Assembly: GCA_030378015.1 (NCBI GenBank) | Contig: JAUCGG010000033.1 | Location: 1 to 34,696, forward strand | Origin: Desulfococcaceae bacterium HSG8 | GTDB lineage: Bacteria > Desulfobacterota > Desulfobacteria > Desulfobacterales > 4be13 | Direction of reading: 5' to 3' | DNA length: 34,696 nt | Shown: positions 1 to 8,344 of the stretch, in pieces | Position numbering within the stretch: the stretch's first letter is position 1 | How the letters are laid out: every line of letters starts with the position of its first letter | The notes under the pieces: generated by a model | The model's database searches: none | Told to the model about the DNA's origin: nothing | The model's input: only the letters and a program-made list of their open reading frames with translations | Translations under genes and position numbers: made by a program

Positions 1-95
1 TTCAGTCGTCCCTGCGGGACTCCGGGAGATGTTCATGTCTCTTACCCGGCAATGAATTGCCGGGCTATTTTCAGATGTCCCTCCGGGACAAAAAA
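1..95. repeat. REP-like palindromic element
   Basis: A central palindrome (cccggcaatgaattgccggg, about 46-65) is flanked by two short hairpins, gtccctgcgggac near 8-20 and gtccctccgggac near 78-90. This compact arrangement of G+C-rich palindromes is typical of intergenic REP elements mobilised by REP-associated transposases. No transposase gene is visible beside it, and the element may continue left of the window. Confidence 0.6.
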
Positions 96-133
96 TACCA
101 TCCCCAAAATCCGTTATAATCAGTAAAAATATT

Positions 134-937
134 ATGAATCATAGCTCTCAAAAAATGCACAACTATCTGACTATATGCGGTAATCGTTTGGAAACCGAAT
201 GGCATGGCCCACCTCCGGAAGAGGCCCCTACCCTTGTATTCCTGCACGAAGGACTGGGATGCATTGCCTTATGGAAGGACTTCCCGGCCAGACTGTCTGC
301 CGCCACCGGATACGGTGCTCTTGTTTACAGCCGTTCAGGATACGGGCATTCCGATCCGTGTGAATTGCCCCGTCCGATCCGTTTTATGCACGACGAAGGT
401 CTGGATGTCCTGCCTGAACTGATCAGAACTGCCGGCATTCGGGAATGTATATTGATAGGGCATTCGGACGGAGGTTCGGTTGCCATCATCTATGCAGGGG
501 GGACACCGGCAATCCCCTTGCGCGGACTGATTACCGAAGCGGCCCATGTGTTTTGTGAAGAAATAACGGTGCGCTCGATTCAGAAAGCGAAATCAGCTTA
601 CAGAGACAGCAATATGCGCAGGAAGCTGGAAAAATACCACGGTGCAAACACGGATTGTGCGTTCCGAGGATGGAATGATGTCTGGCTGCACCCCGAGTTC
701 GTTCACTGGAACCTGGAGGAATATCTTCCTGGTATCAGGGTTCCGATGCTTGTCATTCAAGGGGAGGATGACGAATACGGTACGCGGGCACAGCCCGAGG
801 CCATTGTGAGTCAGGCCGGAGCAGGCGCGGAACTGGTGATGCTTCCGGATTGCGGGCATTCCCCGCACCGACATCAGGAAACAGCAACACTTGAGGCAAT
901 GAGCTGTTTTATTTCCCAAGTATTTGATCTGAGGTGA
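134..937 (+). CDS. Alpha/beta hydrolase
   Basis: This is a 267-aa soluble alpha/beta-hydrolase-fold enzyme with no signal peptide. The nucleophile elbow GHSDGG places the catalytic serine at about residue 111. The acid is probably Asp212 in QGEDDEYGT and the histidine His242 in CGHSPH. HEGLG at about 38-42 fits the oxyanion-hole strand turn. Length and motif spacing match the small-molecule esterase/lactonase/C-C hydrolase group, but the substrate cannot be read from sequence. The start at 134 has no clear Shine-Dalgarno, and an in-frame ATG at 155 is an alternative. It stands alone, with a REP element upstream and 950 bp of gene-free DNA downstream, so it is probably core or cargo DNA outside the defence operon. 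Confidence 0.85.
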   Translation: MNHSSQKMHNYLTICGNRLETEWHGPPPEEAPTLVFLHEGLGCIALWKDFPARLSAATGYGALVYSRSGYGHSDPCELPRPIRFMHDEGLDVLPELIRTAGIRECILIGHSDGGSVAIIYAGGTPAIPLRGLITEAAHVFCEEITVRSIQKAKSAYRDSNMRRKLEKYHGANTDCAFRGWNDVWLHPEFVHWNLEEYLPGIRVPMLVIQGEDDEYGTRAQPEAIVSQAGAGAELVMLPDCGHSPHRHQETATLEAMSCFISQVFDLR

Positions 938-1028
938 TGATTTTCCCCCGAATTTCGCGTTTTGTGTCGGTGGTCAGGGTTTATTTCCAAGCAGGGAACA
1001 TCTTCGTTTTACATGGTAATCAAGGTTT

Positions 1029-1172
1029 CTAGTACAGCAACTTACAAGTTCGCCCCCCTTTTTCGTAAAGGGGGCCGGGGGGATTTTTCTTGCTGAAAAA
1101 GGCTGTTGCGACAGAAATCCCCCCCGGCCCCCCTTTACGAAGGGGGGAGGAATTTACAAGTTGCTGTACTAG
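1029..1172. repeat. MITE-like inverted-repeat element
   Basis: The two arms are nearly perfect reverse complements of about 57 bp. The left arm begins ctagtacagcaacttacaag and the right arm ends cttg-type sequence into ttgctgtactag. Both contain runs of G and C (ggggccgggggg and its complement). No protein is encoded. Shorter relatives occur near 20285-20338 and possibly 25809-25923, which supports a dispersed non-autonomous element. Confidence 0.75.
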
Positions 1173-1316
1173 CACTAACGGATTTTGTGGTTTTACGCGA
1201 TTTCAGACAGTTACCGTTCTGAAAAACGGCATCAAAGACAGCCTGCCGGAATATGCCTGTCAGCCGGCAGCCCGTGAATCCGGGGGCTGAGGATTTTCAT
1301 ATTTTCAGCCCGTCTC

Positions 1317-1454
1317 GGCACGGGTTCAGTTGAATGGGAATCATATTAAAATCAGACGGTTATCAAAATATACAAAAAGACTGATAACCGTCGGTTTTCA
1401 AACAGAATGCGGGCTGATTTTCCTAAAAAATCCCATTGAACTGAACCAGTGCCC
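1317..1454. repeat. Second inverted-repeat element with nested hairpin
   Basis: The outer arms are ggcacgggttcagttgaatg (from 1317) and its near-complement ending at about 1454. An inner hairpin pairs gacggttatca (1355-1365) with tgataaccgtc (1382-1392). The sequence is unrelated to the element at 1029. The layout suits a MITE or a structured intergenic element. It lacks the T-tract of an intrinsic terminator. Confidence 0.6.
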
Positions 1455-1795
1455 TTCATGCGGTTGCCCTGAGTTTTTATAAAATCGCCTTGATTCTTGC
1501 AAACAGAAGTGCTATTTATTTATAAAATTTGAAACAAGCCCCTTTCGGTGTCAGAAACGGGCCGTTTAAGGACAAAAATCGAACTTTATAACTATGATTT
1601 CAGTCTGATAGCTTTCAGAACTTATGGCTGACGAATTATATTTAATATTTAAGGTATAAGGTACGGACGGAAGCTCCGAAACTGAAAAGCGGCATAAATC
1701 CGTGCGGTTTGCCATAAGGCATGAAAAAGCATTACTTACCGCTTTCTGCGAATTGAATATGGGGTCTGTTTCAGGTATGGGTGATCCGAATTGCG

Positions 1796-1809
1796 GCATA
1801 AATTTATGC
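1796..1809. promoter_or_regulatory. Palindrome upstream of brxF, possible operator
   Basis: The perfect palindrome gcataaatttatgc lies about 40 bp upstream of a -10-like tataat (1847-1852) and 78 bp before the brxF start. The position would suit a repressor or activator site for the BREX operon. No regulator gene is adjacent, so this rests on geometry alone. Confidence 0.3.
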
Positions 1810-1846
1810 TGTCGGTGAAATAACTAACTATATGGCTGAGTTGCCG

Positions 1847-1883
1847 TATAATTTAAGGTCAGCCATTTATTAAGGAGTGAGCA
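1847..1883 (+). promoter_or_regulatory. Possible -10 box and brxF ribosome-binding site
   Basis: A tataat hexamer at 1847-1852 has no good -35 partner at 16-18 bp. About 20 bp downstream, aaggagtg (1872-1879) is a strong Shine-Dalgarno placed 7 nt before the ATG at 1887, and it fixes the brxF start. The promoter call is weak and the ribosome site is strong. Confidence 0.45.
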
Positions 1884-1886
1884 GTA

Positions 1887-2348
1887 ATGACAGAGCCGCT
1901 CGCGGATCAGGTTGTTCGGAAGATCAAACAGGCAGATGAACTATATCATCGGCTCATGCTGGTCGTGGCCCCGGCAGGAGCAGGGAAAACCACTGCGCTT
2001 CAGGACGTACGAGAGCGCGTTGGCGCTCCGCTGATTAACATCAATCTGAAGCTGTCACGCCGGATGCTTGATCTTACTGAGCGTCAGCGATCTTTGCAGC
2101 TTCCCCGGCTGCTGAGAGAGATCATAAACGATGCCGCCGGTGAAATTGTTTTACTTGACAACATAGAGATTTTGTTTGACGTGTCCCTGAAGCAGGACCC
2201 TTTACGGCTTCTGCAGGGACTTTCTCGTAACAAGACTGTGGTTGCTGCATGGAATGGCTCCGTTGATGGCGACCGCATGACCTATGCCGTACCGGAGCAT
2301 CCGGAATACCATCGCTACATGATCCGTGATTTTCTGGTGGCAAGTTAA
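1887..2348 (+). CDS. brxF: BREX type 3 P-loop protein BrxF
   Basis: A 153-aa single-domain P-loop NTPase with Walker A APAGAGKTT at residues 28-36 and a Walker-B-like strand IVLLDNIEILF at about 87-97. AWNGS at about 121-125 sits where a sensor motif is expected. BrxF is the small ATPase that opens type 3 BREX operons; the size and its place directly before a 1242-aa BrxC agree. It starts at an ATG with a strong Shine-Dalgarno and is the first gene of the plus-strand operon. Its biochemical role in BREX is not well defined. The assignment rests mainly on operon context plus the P-loop, and is firm because all five other type 3 genes follow. Confidence 0.85.
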   Translation: MTEPLADQVVRKIKQADELYHRLMLVVAPAGAGKTTALQDVRERVGAPLININLKLSRRMLDLTERQRSLQLPRLLREIINDAAGEIVLLDNIEILFDVSLKQDPLRLLQGLSRNKTVVAAWNGSVDGDRMTYAVPEHPEYHRYMIRDFLVAS

Positions 2349-2519
2349 ATAAATCACAATACTCAAATGGCAAATGACAGAATAAATCAGAATTTATTTG
2401 AATTTATTTGAATTTTGGATATTGAAATTTGGAATTTATTTGTTATTTGGATATTGTTATTTGTTGTTTCCGGTTTATACGCTTGATATGACAATGAAAA
2501 TTACAGGAAGGCATGTGGA
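2349..2519. other. AT-rich repetitive spacer between brxF and brxC
   Basis: This 171-bp spacer is made largely of imperfect aatttatttg and ggatattg units. It encodes nothing recognisable. It is the largest gap in the BREX operon and could hold an internal promoter or simply be a simple-sequence expansion. It ends with the brxC Shine-Dalgarno aggaagg (2505-2511). Confidence 0.5.
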
Positions 2520-5500
2520 ATGAAATACGGTGATCTGATCCGGTTTGAGCCAATTGAGTCCGTGGTCCAGTTGCGGGACGCTGACGAAGCCGTTGCTGCC
2601 CGTCAGCTTGTGAATACCTACGTCATTTCTGATGAAATGGCTGAGAAGCTTACTAATCTCGTTATTCCCCAGCTTCAGTTTGATCAACCTGTTGACAATA
2701 AAGGGCTGCTTGTCGTCGGGAACTACGGCACCGGTAAATCGCACCTCATGTCGGTGATCTCCGGACTTGCCGAGAACCCTGAACTCGCCCCCGGTCTGAA
2801 CAATGCAGAAGTCGCCCATGCAGCATCACGGATTGCCGGAAAGTTCAAAGTTGTACGTACCGAGATCGGCGCCACCGCCATGTCCCTGCGTGACATTATC
2901 GTGGCCGAACTTGAAGAGCATTTGGCAGAGATAGGCGTGAACTACACTTTTCCTTCTGCTGGCGATGTGGTTAACAACAAGCGATCTTTTGAAGAGATGA
3001 TGGCCGGGTTTCATCAAGAATATCCGGATAACGGACTGCTCCTGGTGGTGGACGAATTGCTTGATTATCTCCGCACACGGAGGGATATGGAGCTCATCCT
3101 TGACCTCAATTTCCTGCGCGAGATCGGAGAAGTCTGTAAGGATCTGAGGTTCCGCTTCATGGCCGGTGTGCAGGAGGCCATCTTTGACAGCCCCCGCTTT
3201 TCCTTTGTGTCAGACAGCATCCGCAGGGTTAAGGATCGCTTCGAACAGGTACTCATTGCCCGTAAAGATGTAAAATTCGTGGTTGCCGAGCGACTTCTCA
3301 AGAAAACCGCGGACCAGCAGGCCGATATCCGGGAGTACCTGACGCCCTTTGCCAAATTCTACGGGCATATGAACGAACGTATGGACGAATTCGTTCGCTT
3401 GTTCCCGGTACATCCGGACTACATTGATACGTTTGAGCGTGTTACTGCGGTGGAAAAACGCGAGGTACTCAAAACCTTGTCCAGGGCGATGAAGAAGCGT
3501 TTGAACGAAGACATGCCGGAAGACCGACCAGGTCTTATTGCCTGCGATACCTATTGGACCACGCTGTGTGAAAATCCTTCGTTCCGTGCGGTGCCAGATA
3601 TCAGGGCCGTCATTGATTGCAGCCAGGTGCTGGAATCACGCATACAGCAGGCATTTACCCGCCCCGCATACAAGCCCATGGCGCTGCGGCTCATTCATGC
3701 CCTGTCAGTGCATCGGCTCACCACCGGCGACATCTATGCCTCGATAGGGGCTACGCCAAAGGAACTGCGGGATACGCTCTGTCTTTATCAGCCGGGCATC
3801 GAGGATCTGGGGGGTGATCCGGCCGATGACCTGCTATCCCAGGTGGAGACCGTTCTGCGGGAAATTCATAAGACCGTCAGCGGGCAGTTCATTTCCGCCA
3901 ACCCGGATAATCGGCAGTATTATCTTGATCTCAAGAAGACTGATGACTTTGACGCACTGATTGAAAAGCGGGCTGAAAGTCTCGATACATCCCAGCTTGA
4001 CCGCTACTACTACGAAGCCCTGAAAAGGGTTATGGAATGCACCGATCAGACCTATATTACTGGCTACAATATATGGCAGCATGAACTGGAATGGCTGGAA
4101 CATAAGGCATCCCGCCTGGGATATCTTTTCTTCGGCGCACCCGACGAACGATCTACGGCTGTTCCGCCGAGGGATTTTTATCTCTATTTCATCCAGCCAT
4201 TTGAAGCCCCGCATTTCAAGGACGAGAAGAAGGCTGATGAAGTCTTCCTGGTTCTGACGAATTCCGATGACGAGTTCCGCACCACACTCAGCAATTATGC
4301 TGCTGCGCTTGATCTGGCATCCACCTCCTCCGGACACGCCAGATCCACCTATGAATCCAAGTCGTCAAACTTCCTGCGGAATTTGGTGAAATGGTTGCAG
4401 AAGCACATGGCGGATTCATTCGAACTCACCTACCAGGGGCGCGGTAAATCCATCACCGAGTGGGCCAAAGGCAAATCCATACGCGATCTGTCCGGCATCG
4501 CCCCCCACGAGCGGATCAATTTCCGTGATTTGGTAAACACGGTGGCAGGCATTTGCCTGAGCACGAATTTCCAGGAACAAGCACCGGAATATCCGTGTTT
4601 TTCAATTCTCATCACCGGCGACAACCGGGCACAGGCCGCGCAGGACGCCATGCGGGCCATTGGCGGTCAAAGCCGTACCAAACAGGCTGCGGCTGTTCTC
4701 GATGCCCTGGAACTGCTTGATGGTGAAAGGCTTGATCCATACCGATCCAGGTATGCCAAGCATATCCTCGGTCTGCTCAAAAAGAAGGGGCGTGGCCAGG
4801 TGGTCAATCGCTCTGAATTGATCCGGGATGTGCTCGGCGTCGAGTACCTTGCCCCGCAGACCCTGCGGCTTGAACCGGAATGGGCCGTTGTTATTCTGAC
4901 CGTCCTGGTTTACTCCGGCGATCTTGTGCTGGCTGTCCCCGGCAAAAAGTTCGATGCCGCCGGCCTGCCCCAGCTTGCCGGAACCAACGTGGAAGACCTG
5001 GTCCATTTCAAGCACGTCGAGCAGCCAAAAGATTGGAACCTGCCCGCACTCAAGGCGCTGTTCGAACTGATGGGTCTTACCCCTGGCATGGCCCAGCTCG
5101 TTACACAAGGGAAAGAGGAACCAGTACAGCAACTCCAGAAAGCGATCACGCAGACAGTGAAGAACCTGGTTCTCATCCGGCAGAGCCTGCAAAGCGGCAT
5201 GCCGTTCTGGGGCCGCAGTCTGCTTGCAGAGGAGGAAGCTCAGAAGCTCCGTACCCGGCTCGATGATACCAAGACATTCCTGGAATCCATGCAGGCTTAT
5301 TCGTCCCCGGGCAAGCTCAAGAACTTCCGCTACGACGCAGGAGAAGTCAGCGGCCATCGCGATGGACTAAAGGCACTAAACGAGGTTGAATCGCTCCAGG
5401 AACTGGTAACGGACCTGGGTCCCGCCGCTTCCTATTTTTCGACTGCCGAGGCCGTATTGCCATCTGAGCACGAGTGGATCGGCAGGATGAAGTCCGCCAG

Positions 5501-6248
5501 GGACGATGTCCTGAGCAGGATCGGCGACCCGGACAAACGCGGCACAGGGGATTTCCGGCAGAAAATGCTGCGCAGGCTCACTGAACTGAAAAAAGCTTAT
5601 CTCCGGGCGTATCTGGCAATGCATACCAAGGCTCGGCTGGGGGTGAACGAGGATAAGCGCAAGACCCGGCTGATGAGTGACGAACGGCTCAAGGTCTTGC
5701 AGAAGCTATCAACCATAGACCTGATGCCGCGCCAACATCTGAGCGATTTCCAGAACCGCCTGGCAGGTCTGAAGAGTTGTTTTGCTCTTACAGAGCAGGA
5801 CCTTGATGCCTCGCCCGTCTGCCCGCACTGCACCTACAAGCCTGAAGCAGAGCCGCTCGCTGTGCATGCCGGTGCGATGCTCGACGGCCTGGACAGTGAA
5901 CTGGATAAACTGGTTGACGACTGGACCCAGACCCTGCTGGCCAATCTGGAAGACCCGACGACCAAGGGCAACCTGGATCTGCTCAGGCCCAAGTCAAAGA
6001 AACTGGCCAGGGGTTTCATCAAGAAACGGGTACTGCCGGATGCCACGGACCATGATTTCATCCATGCCCTGAAAGAAGTGCTCTCCGACCTGGAAAAGGT
6101 GTCGGTAAAGACGGCTGATATGCGTGCCGCGCTCCTGGCAGGCGGTTCACCAGCTACCCCGGCAGAGATGAAGAAGCGTTTTGAGGAATACCTCGACGAA
6201 CTCACCAGGGGCAAGGAGCCTGGAAAAGTTCGGATTATATTGGAGTGA
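2520..6248 (+). CDS. brxC: BREX large ATPase BrxC (DUF6079/PglY-like)
   Basis: A 1242-aa cytoplasmic ATPase, in the usual BrxC/PglY size range. The N-terminal AAA+ module has Walker [10 protein letters not shown] at 67-75 and Walker [13 protein letters not shown] at about 173-184. The rest is a long alpha-helical body. A CPHC pair (Cys1101, Cys1104) near the C-terminus suggests half of a zinc knuckle. BrxC is an essential core protein of BREX and is thought to act with the methylase and PglZ on phage DNA. The start has Shine-Dalgarno aggaagg 8 nt upstream. It is followed after 49 nt by the inserted Septu-like ATPase rather than directly by pglXI. The frame is intact with no missing ATPase motif. 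Confidence 0.9.
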   Translation: MKYGDLIRFEPIESVVQLRDADEAVAARQLVNTYVISDEMAEKLTNLVIPQLQFDQPVDNKGLLVVGNYGTGKSHLMSVISGLAENPELAPGLNNAEVAHAASRIAGKFKVVRTEIGATAMSLRDIIVAELEEHLAEIGVNYTFPSAGDVVNNKRSFEEMMAGFHQEYPDNGLLLVVDELLDYLRTRRDMELILDLNFLREIGEVCKDLRFRFMAGVQEAIFDSPRFSFVSDSIRRVKDRFEQVLIARKDVKFVVAERLLKKTADQQADIREYLTPFAKFYGHMNERMDEFVRLFPVHPDYIDTFERVTAVEKREVLKTLSRAMKKRLNEDMPEDRPGLIACDTYWTTLCENPSFRAVPDIRAVIDCSQVLESRIQQAFTRPAYKPMALRLIHALSVHRLTTGDIYASIGATPKELRDTLCLYQPGIEDLGGDPADDLLSQVETVLREIHKTVSGQFISANPDNRQYYLDLKKTDDFDALIEKRAESLDTSQLDRYYYEALKRVMECTDQTYITGYNIWQHELEWLEHKASRLGYLFFGAPDERSTAVPPRDFYLYFIQPFEAPHFKDEKKADEVFLVLTNSDDEFRTTLSNYAAALDLASTSSGHARSTYESKSSNFLRNLVKWLQKHMADSFELTYQGRGKSITEWAKGKSIRDLSGIAPHERINFRDLVNTVAGICLSTNFQEQAPEYPCFSILITGDNRAQAAQDAMRAIGGQSRTKQAAAVLDALELLDGERLDPYRSRYAKHILGLLKKKGRGQVVNRSELIRDVLGVEYLAPQTLRLEPEWAVVILTVLVYSGDLVLAVPGKKFDAAGLPQLAGTNVEDLVHFKHVEQPKDWNLPALKALFELMGLTPGMAQLVTQGKEEPVQQLQKAITQTVKNLVLIRQSLQSGMPFWGRSLLAEEEAQKLRTRLDDTKTFLESMQAYSSPGKLKNFRYDAGEVSGHRDGLKALNEVESLQELVTDLGPAASYFSTAEAVLPSEHEWIGRMKSARDDVLSRIGDPDKRGTGDFRQKMLRRLTELKKAYLRAYLAMHTKARLGVNEDKRKTRLMSDERLKVLQKLSTIDLMPRQHLSDFQNRLAGLKSCFALTEQDLDASPVCPHCTYKPEAEPLAVHAGAMLDGLDSELDKLVDDWTQTLLANLEDPTTKGNLDLLRPKSKKLARGFIKKRVLPDATDHDFIHALKEVLSDLEKVSVKTADMRAALLAGGSPATPAEMKKRFEEYLDELTRGKEPGKVRIILE

Positions 6249-6297
6249 TTGCCGTTACGGCTCAGGTCAGTATAGCGACAATAACGGACCTAATTCA

Positions 6298-7599
6298 ATG
6301 AAGATAAATCGTCTTGAAATTGAAAACTTTCGCGGGATTCGCGAAATGGAAATTGATTTCGATCCCCGGCTGAATGTATTTACCGGTGTGAACGGTGCTG
6401 GAAAATCAAGCATTGTGCATTGTCTGGCAATTCTGATTTCCCGGCTTACATGGAGGATTGTTTCCGGTAAAAATAAAGGCCGATTATTTACAGAAGATGA
6501 TATCCATTTGGGTGAAAAAAACACTAAGAGTACGATTCATGTTGAAATTAAAAATAAAAACTATAACTGGACTGCAGGAAAGAGCTTACTTAAAGGCAGG
6601 AAGCCGACACTGACTAATCAGTCAGAAATAAAAGGGCTTGTGGCCTCAATCCATGATGATCTTGATGAAAATTTCAAGACTAGCATACCTTTGGCGACTC
6701 TGTATAGTACCAATCGCTCCGCAGTGAAAGTTCCTTTAAGGGTTAAGAAAAAACATCTGTTCGATCAACTCGCTGCACTCGAAGATTCTCTTTCCGAGGA
6801 GCGTAAAGAAGCGGATTTTAAACTGTTTTTTGAGTGGTTTCGCAACCGGGAAGATGTTGAAAATGAGAACAGGAGATATCTGAATGATATCTTTAAACCG
6901 GATGACTTTGAATTCCCTGACCGCCAGCTCAGTGCGGTTCGGAACGCCCTGGGGGCTTTTATGCCGAAATTTTCGGATTTACAGGTCCGGCGTAAGCCGA
7001 AATTGCGAATGATTGTTAAGAAAAACGACAGCGAATTCAGCATTGAGCAGTTATCGGACGGGGAAAAATGCCTGATCGCCCTGGTTGGTGACATTGCCCG
7101 GCGTCTGGCTGTTGCCAATCCCTCTTTAGATGATCCGTTACAGGGAAAAGCGGTGATACTTATTGATGAAATTGATCTGCATCTCCATCCGTCATGGCAG
7201 CGTATGATCGTCCCCGGTCTGCTTGATACGTTTCCAAACTCCCAATTTATCATCACGACGCATTCACCGCAGATTCTGGGTGAAACAGATGCCCGGCATA
7301 TTTTTTTATTGTACCAGGATGAACAAAATCAGATTGTCTGTTCCAAGCCATCTCAGGCTATGGGGTTGACCACCAATGGAATTCTTGAAGAGTTGATGCG
7401 ACCTCCCGGTTCTCAAGAGTCACTGAGCCGGAATAATGAAGTGGAAGAAAAGTTGAATAAAATTTTTATGCTTATAGATAAAGAGCAATTCATCGCTGCC
7501 CGGAAACTGATAAACAGGCTGAAGCAGGAAATTCACGGAGATATTCCGGATCTGGTTCGTGCTGAATCCCTGCTCGCAATGCTGGAAGATGAGACTTAG
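6298..7599 (+). CDS. ABC-type ATPase, Septu PtuA-like, nested in BREX
   Basis: A 433-aa RecF/SMC-like (AAA_15 type) ATPase. Walker A GVNGAGKSS is at 30-38, an ABC-signature-like QLSDGEK at 251-257, Walker B VILIDEIDLHLHP at 286-298 and the H-switch THSP at 321-324. A helical tail of about 90 residues follows. The frame is open from 6181, but the family-typical N-terminus MKINRLEIENFRGI starts at the ATG at 6298, 49 nt after brxC. It is paired with an HNH nuclease gene 13 nt downstream, the layout of Septu (PtuA-PtuB) and of some retron effectors. The ATPase is expected to gate the nuclease. No reverse transcriptase or retron RNA is seen, so Septu-like is the better label. The trigger is unknown. 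Confidence 0.8.
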   Translation: MKINRLEIENFRGIREMEIDFDPRLNVFTGVNGAGKSSIVHCLAILISRLTWRIVSGKNKGRLFTEDDIHLGEKNTKSTIHVEIKNKNYNWTAGKSLLKGRKPTLTNQSEIKGLVASIHDDLDENFKTSIPLATLYSTNRSAVKVPLRVKKKHLFDQLAALEDSLSEERKEADFKLFFEWFRNREDVENENRRYLNDIFKPDDFEFPDRQLSAVRNALGAFMPKFSDLQVRRKPKLRMIVKKNDSEFSIEQLSDGEKCLIALVGDIARRLAVANPSLDDPLQGKAVILIDEIDLHLHPSWQRMIVPGLLDTFPNSQFIITTHSPQILGETDARHIFLLYQDEQNQIVCSKPSQAMGLTTNGILEELMRPPGSQESLSRNNEVEEKLNKIFMLIDKEQFIAARKLINRLKQEIHGDIPDLVRAESLLAMLEDET

Positions 7600-7612
7600 G
7601 AGCAAAAACAAA

Positions 7613-8257
7613 ATGAGAAAGATCACCAAAGGACCGGAGCCACATGAACTGACTCATTACAAATTCCGGCCAGACGCGGTTTATGACGGCCCGCACTTTA
7701 CTGAAGTCAAGGAAAAAATCCGCATCAGTTTATTGGCAGAACAGGGGCATCTGTGTGCGTACTGCATGCAGCGAATTAGTGAAGGTGCAATGCAGGTTGA
7801 GCATTGGCAGTGTCAGCGTAATTTTCGTGCGAGACAATTAGACTATCAGAACGTGCTGGGGGTCTGCTCCGGCAATCAGGGCCAGCCTAAAAATAACCAG
7901 ACCTGTGACACCCGCAAAGGTGATGCCGATCTTTGCTTTAATCCTTCAGATAATGGGCATCACGACCGATTAGAAATCTGTTATACCCGCGACGGTAAAA
8001 TTCACTCACGCAATTCCGCATTTGATATTGAAATCAGTCAGGTTCTTAACCTGAACTGGTATCGCCTAGTGCAAAACAGGAAAGGTGTCTGGGATGGAAT
8101 AACCGACGCTCTTGCCCGAAGAGATGGGACACGGACTCGTTCCCAGTTACAGAGATTCATCGCCAAATGGAGCCTGCCCGATGCCGAAGGCAAGCTCAAT
8201 GAGTATTGTGATGTAGCTATATACTATCTGGAAAAGAAGCTGAAACGAACAAAATAA
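7613..8257 (+). CDS. HNH endonuclease, Septu PtuB-like (TIGR02646-like)
   Basis: A 214-aa HNH nuclease. CAYC forms the first zinc half, VEHWQCQ carries the core histidine and TCDTRKGD the second part of the fold. The family usually reads IEH...P and HCD..KG. Here a threonine stands in the position usually occupied by His of HCD, a possible departure from consensus. The start at 7613 is chosen because taggag lies 9 nt upstream and overlaps the stop of the ATPase gene; the open frame extends back to 7559. The nuclease probably cuts nucleic acid when released or activated by the upstream ATPase. Unlike the homologue at 21091, it has no LysM-like insertion. Confidence 0.8.
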   Translation: MRKITKGPEPHELTHYKFRPDAVYDGPHFTEVKEKIRISLLAEQGHLCAYCMQRISEGAMQVEHWQCQRNFRARQLDYQNVLGVCSGNQGQPKNNQTCDTRKGDADLCFNPSDNGHHDRLEICYTRDGKIHSRNSAFDIEISQVLNLNWYRLVQNRKGVWDGITDALARRDGTRTRSQLQRFIAKWSLPDAEGKLNEYCDVAIYYLEKKLKRTK

Positions 8258-8344
8258 CTTGTGAGGCCAGATTGTACCCGGAAGAACCACCTTGACGGCA
8301 CTATGTAGTGGGTACTTTGGCAGGAGAGGAAGCGATATAAAGAC

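Larger units (their letters stand above)
1455..1886. other. Leader region of the BREX operon
   Basis: I see no convincing gene here; the 77-codon minus-strand ORF at 1566-1799 has no recognisable domain or ribosome site. The stretch holds a weak hairpin (1538-1562, gcccctttc with gaaacgggc) and AT-rich DNA suited to a promoter. Just upstream of the operon it also holds a perfect 14-bp palindrome. Confidence 0.5.

Noticed and set aside
1566..1799. 77-codon minus-strand ORF in the BREX leader
   Set aside because: No Shine-Dalgarno, no domain, and composition like the surrounding non-coding DNA.
4602..5357. 251-codon open frame on the minus strand
   Set aside because: It is antisense to brxC in a G+C-rich stretch, with no recognisable domain.
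6298..8257. Retron reading of the ATPase-HNH pair
   Set aside because: No reverse transcriptase gene and no retron-type structured RNA are visible next to it.
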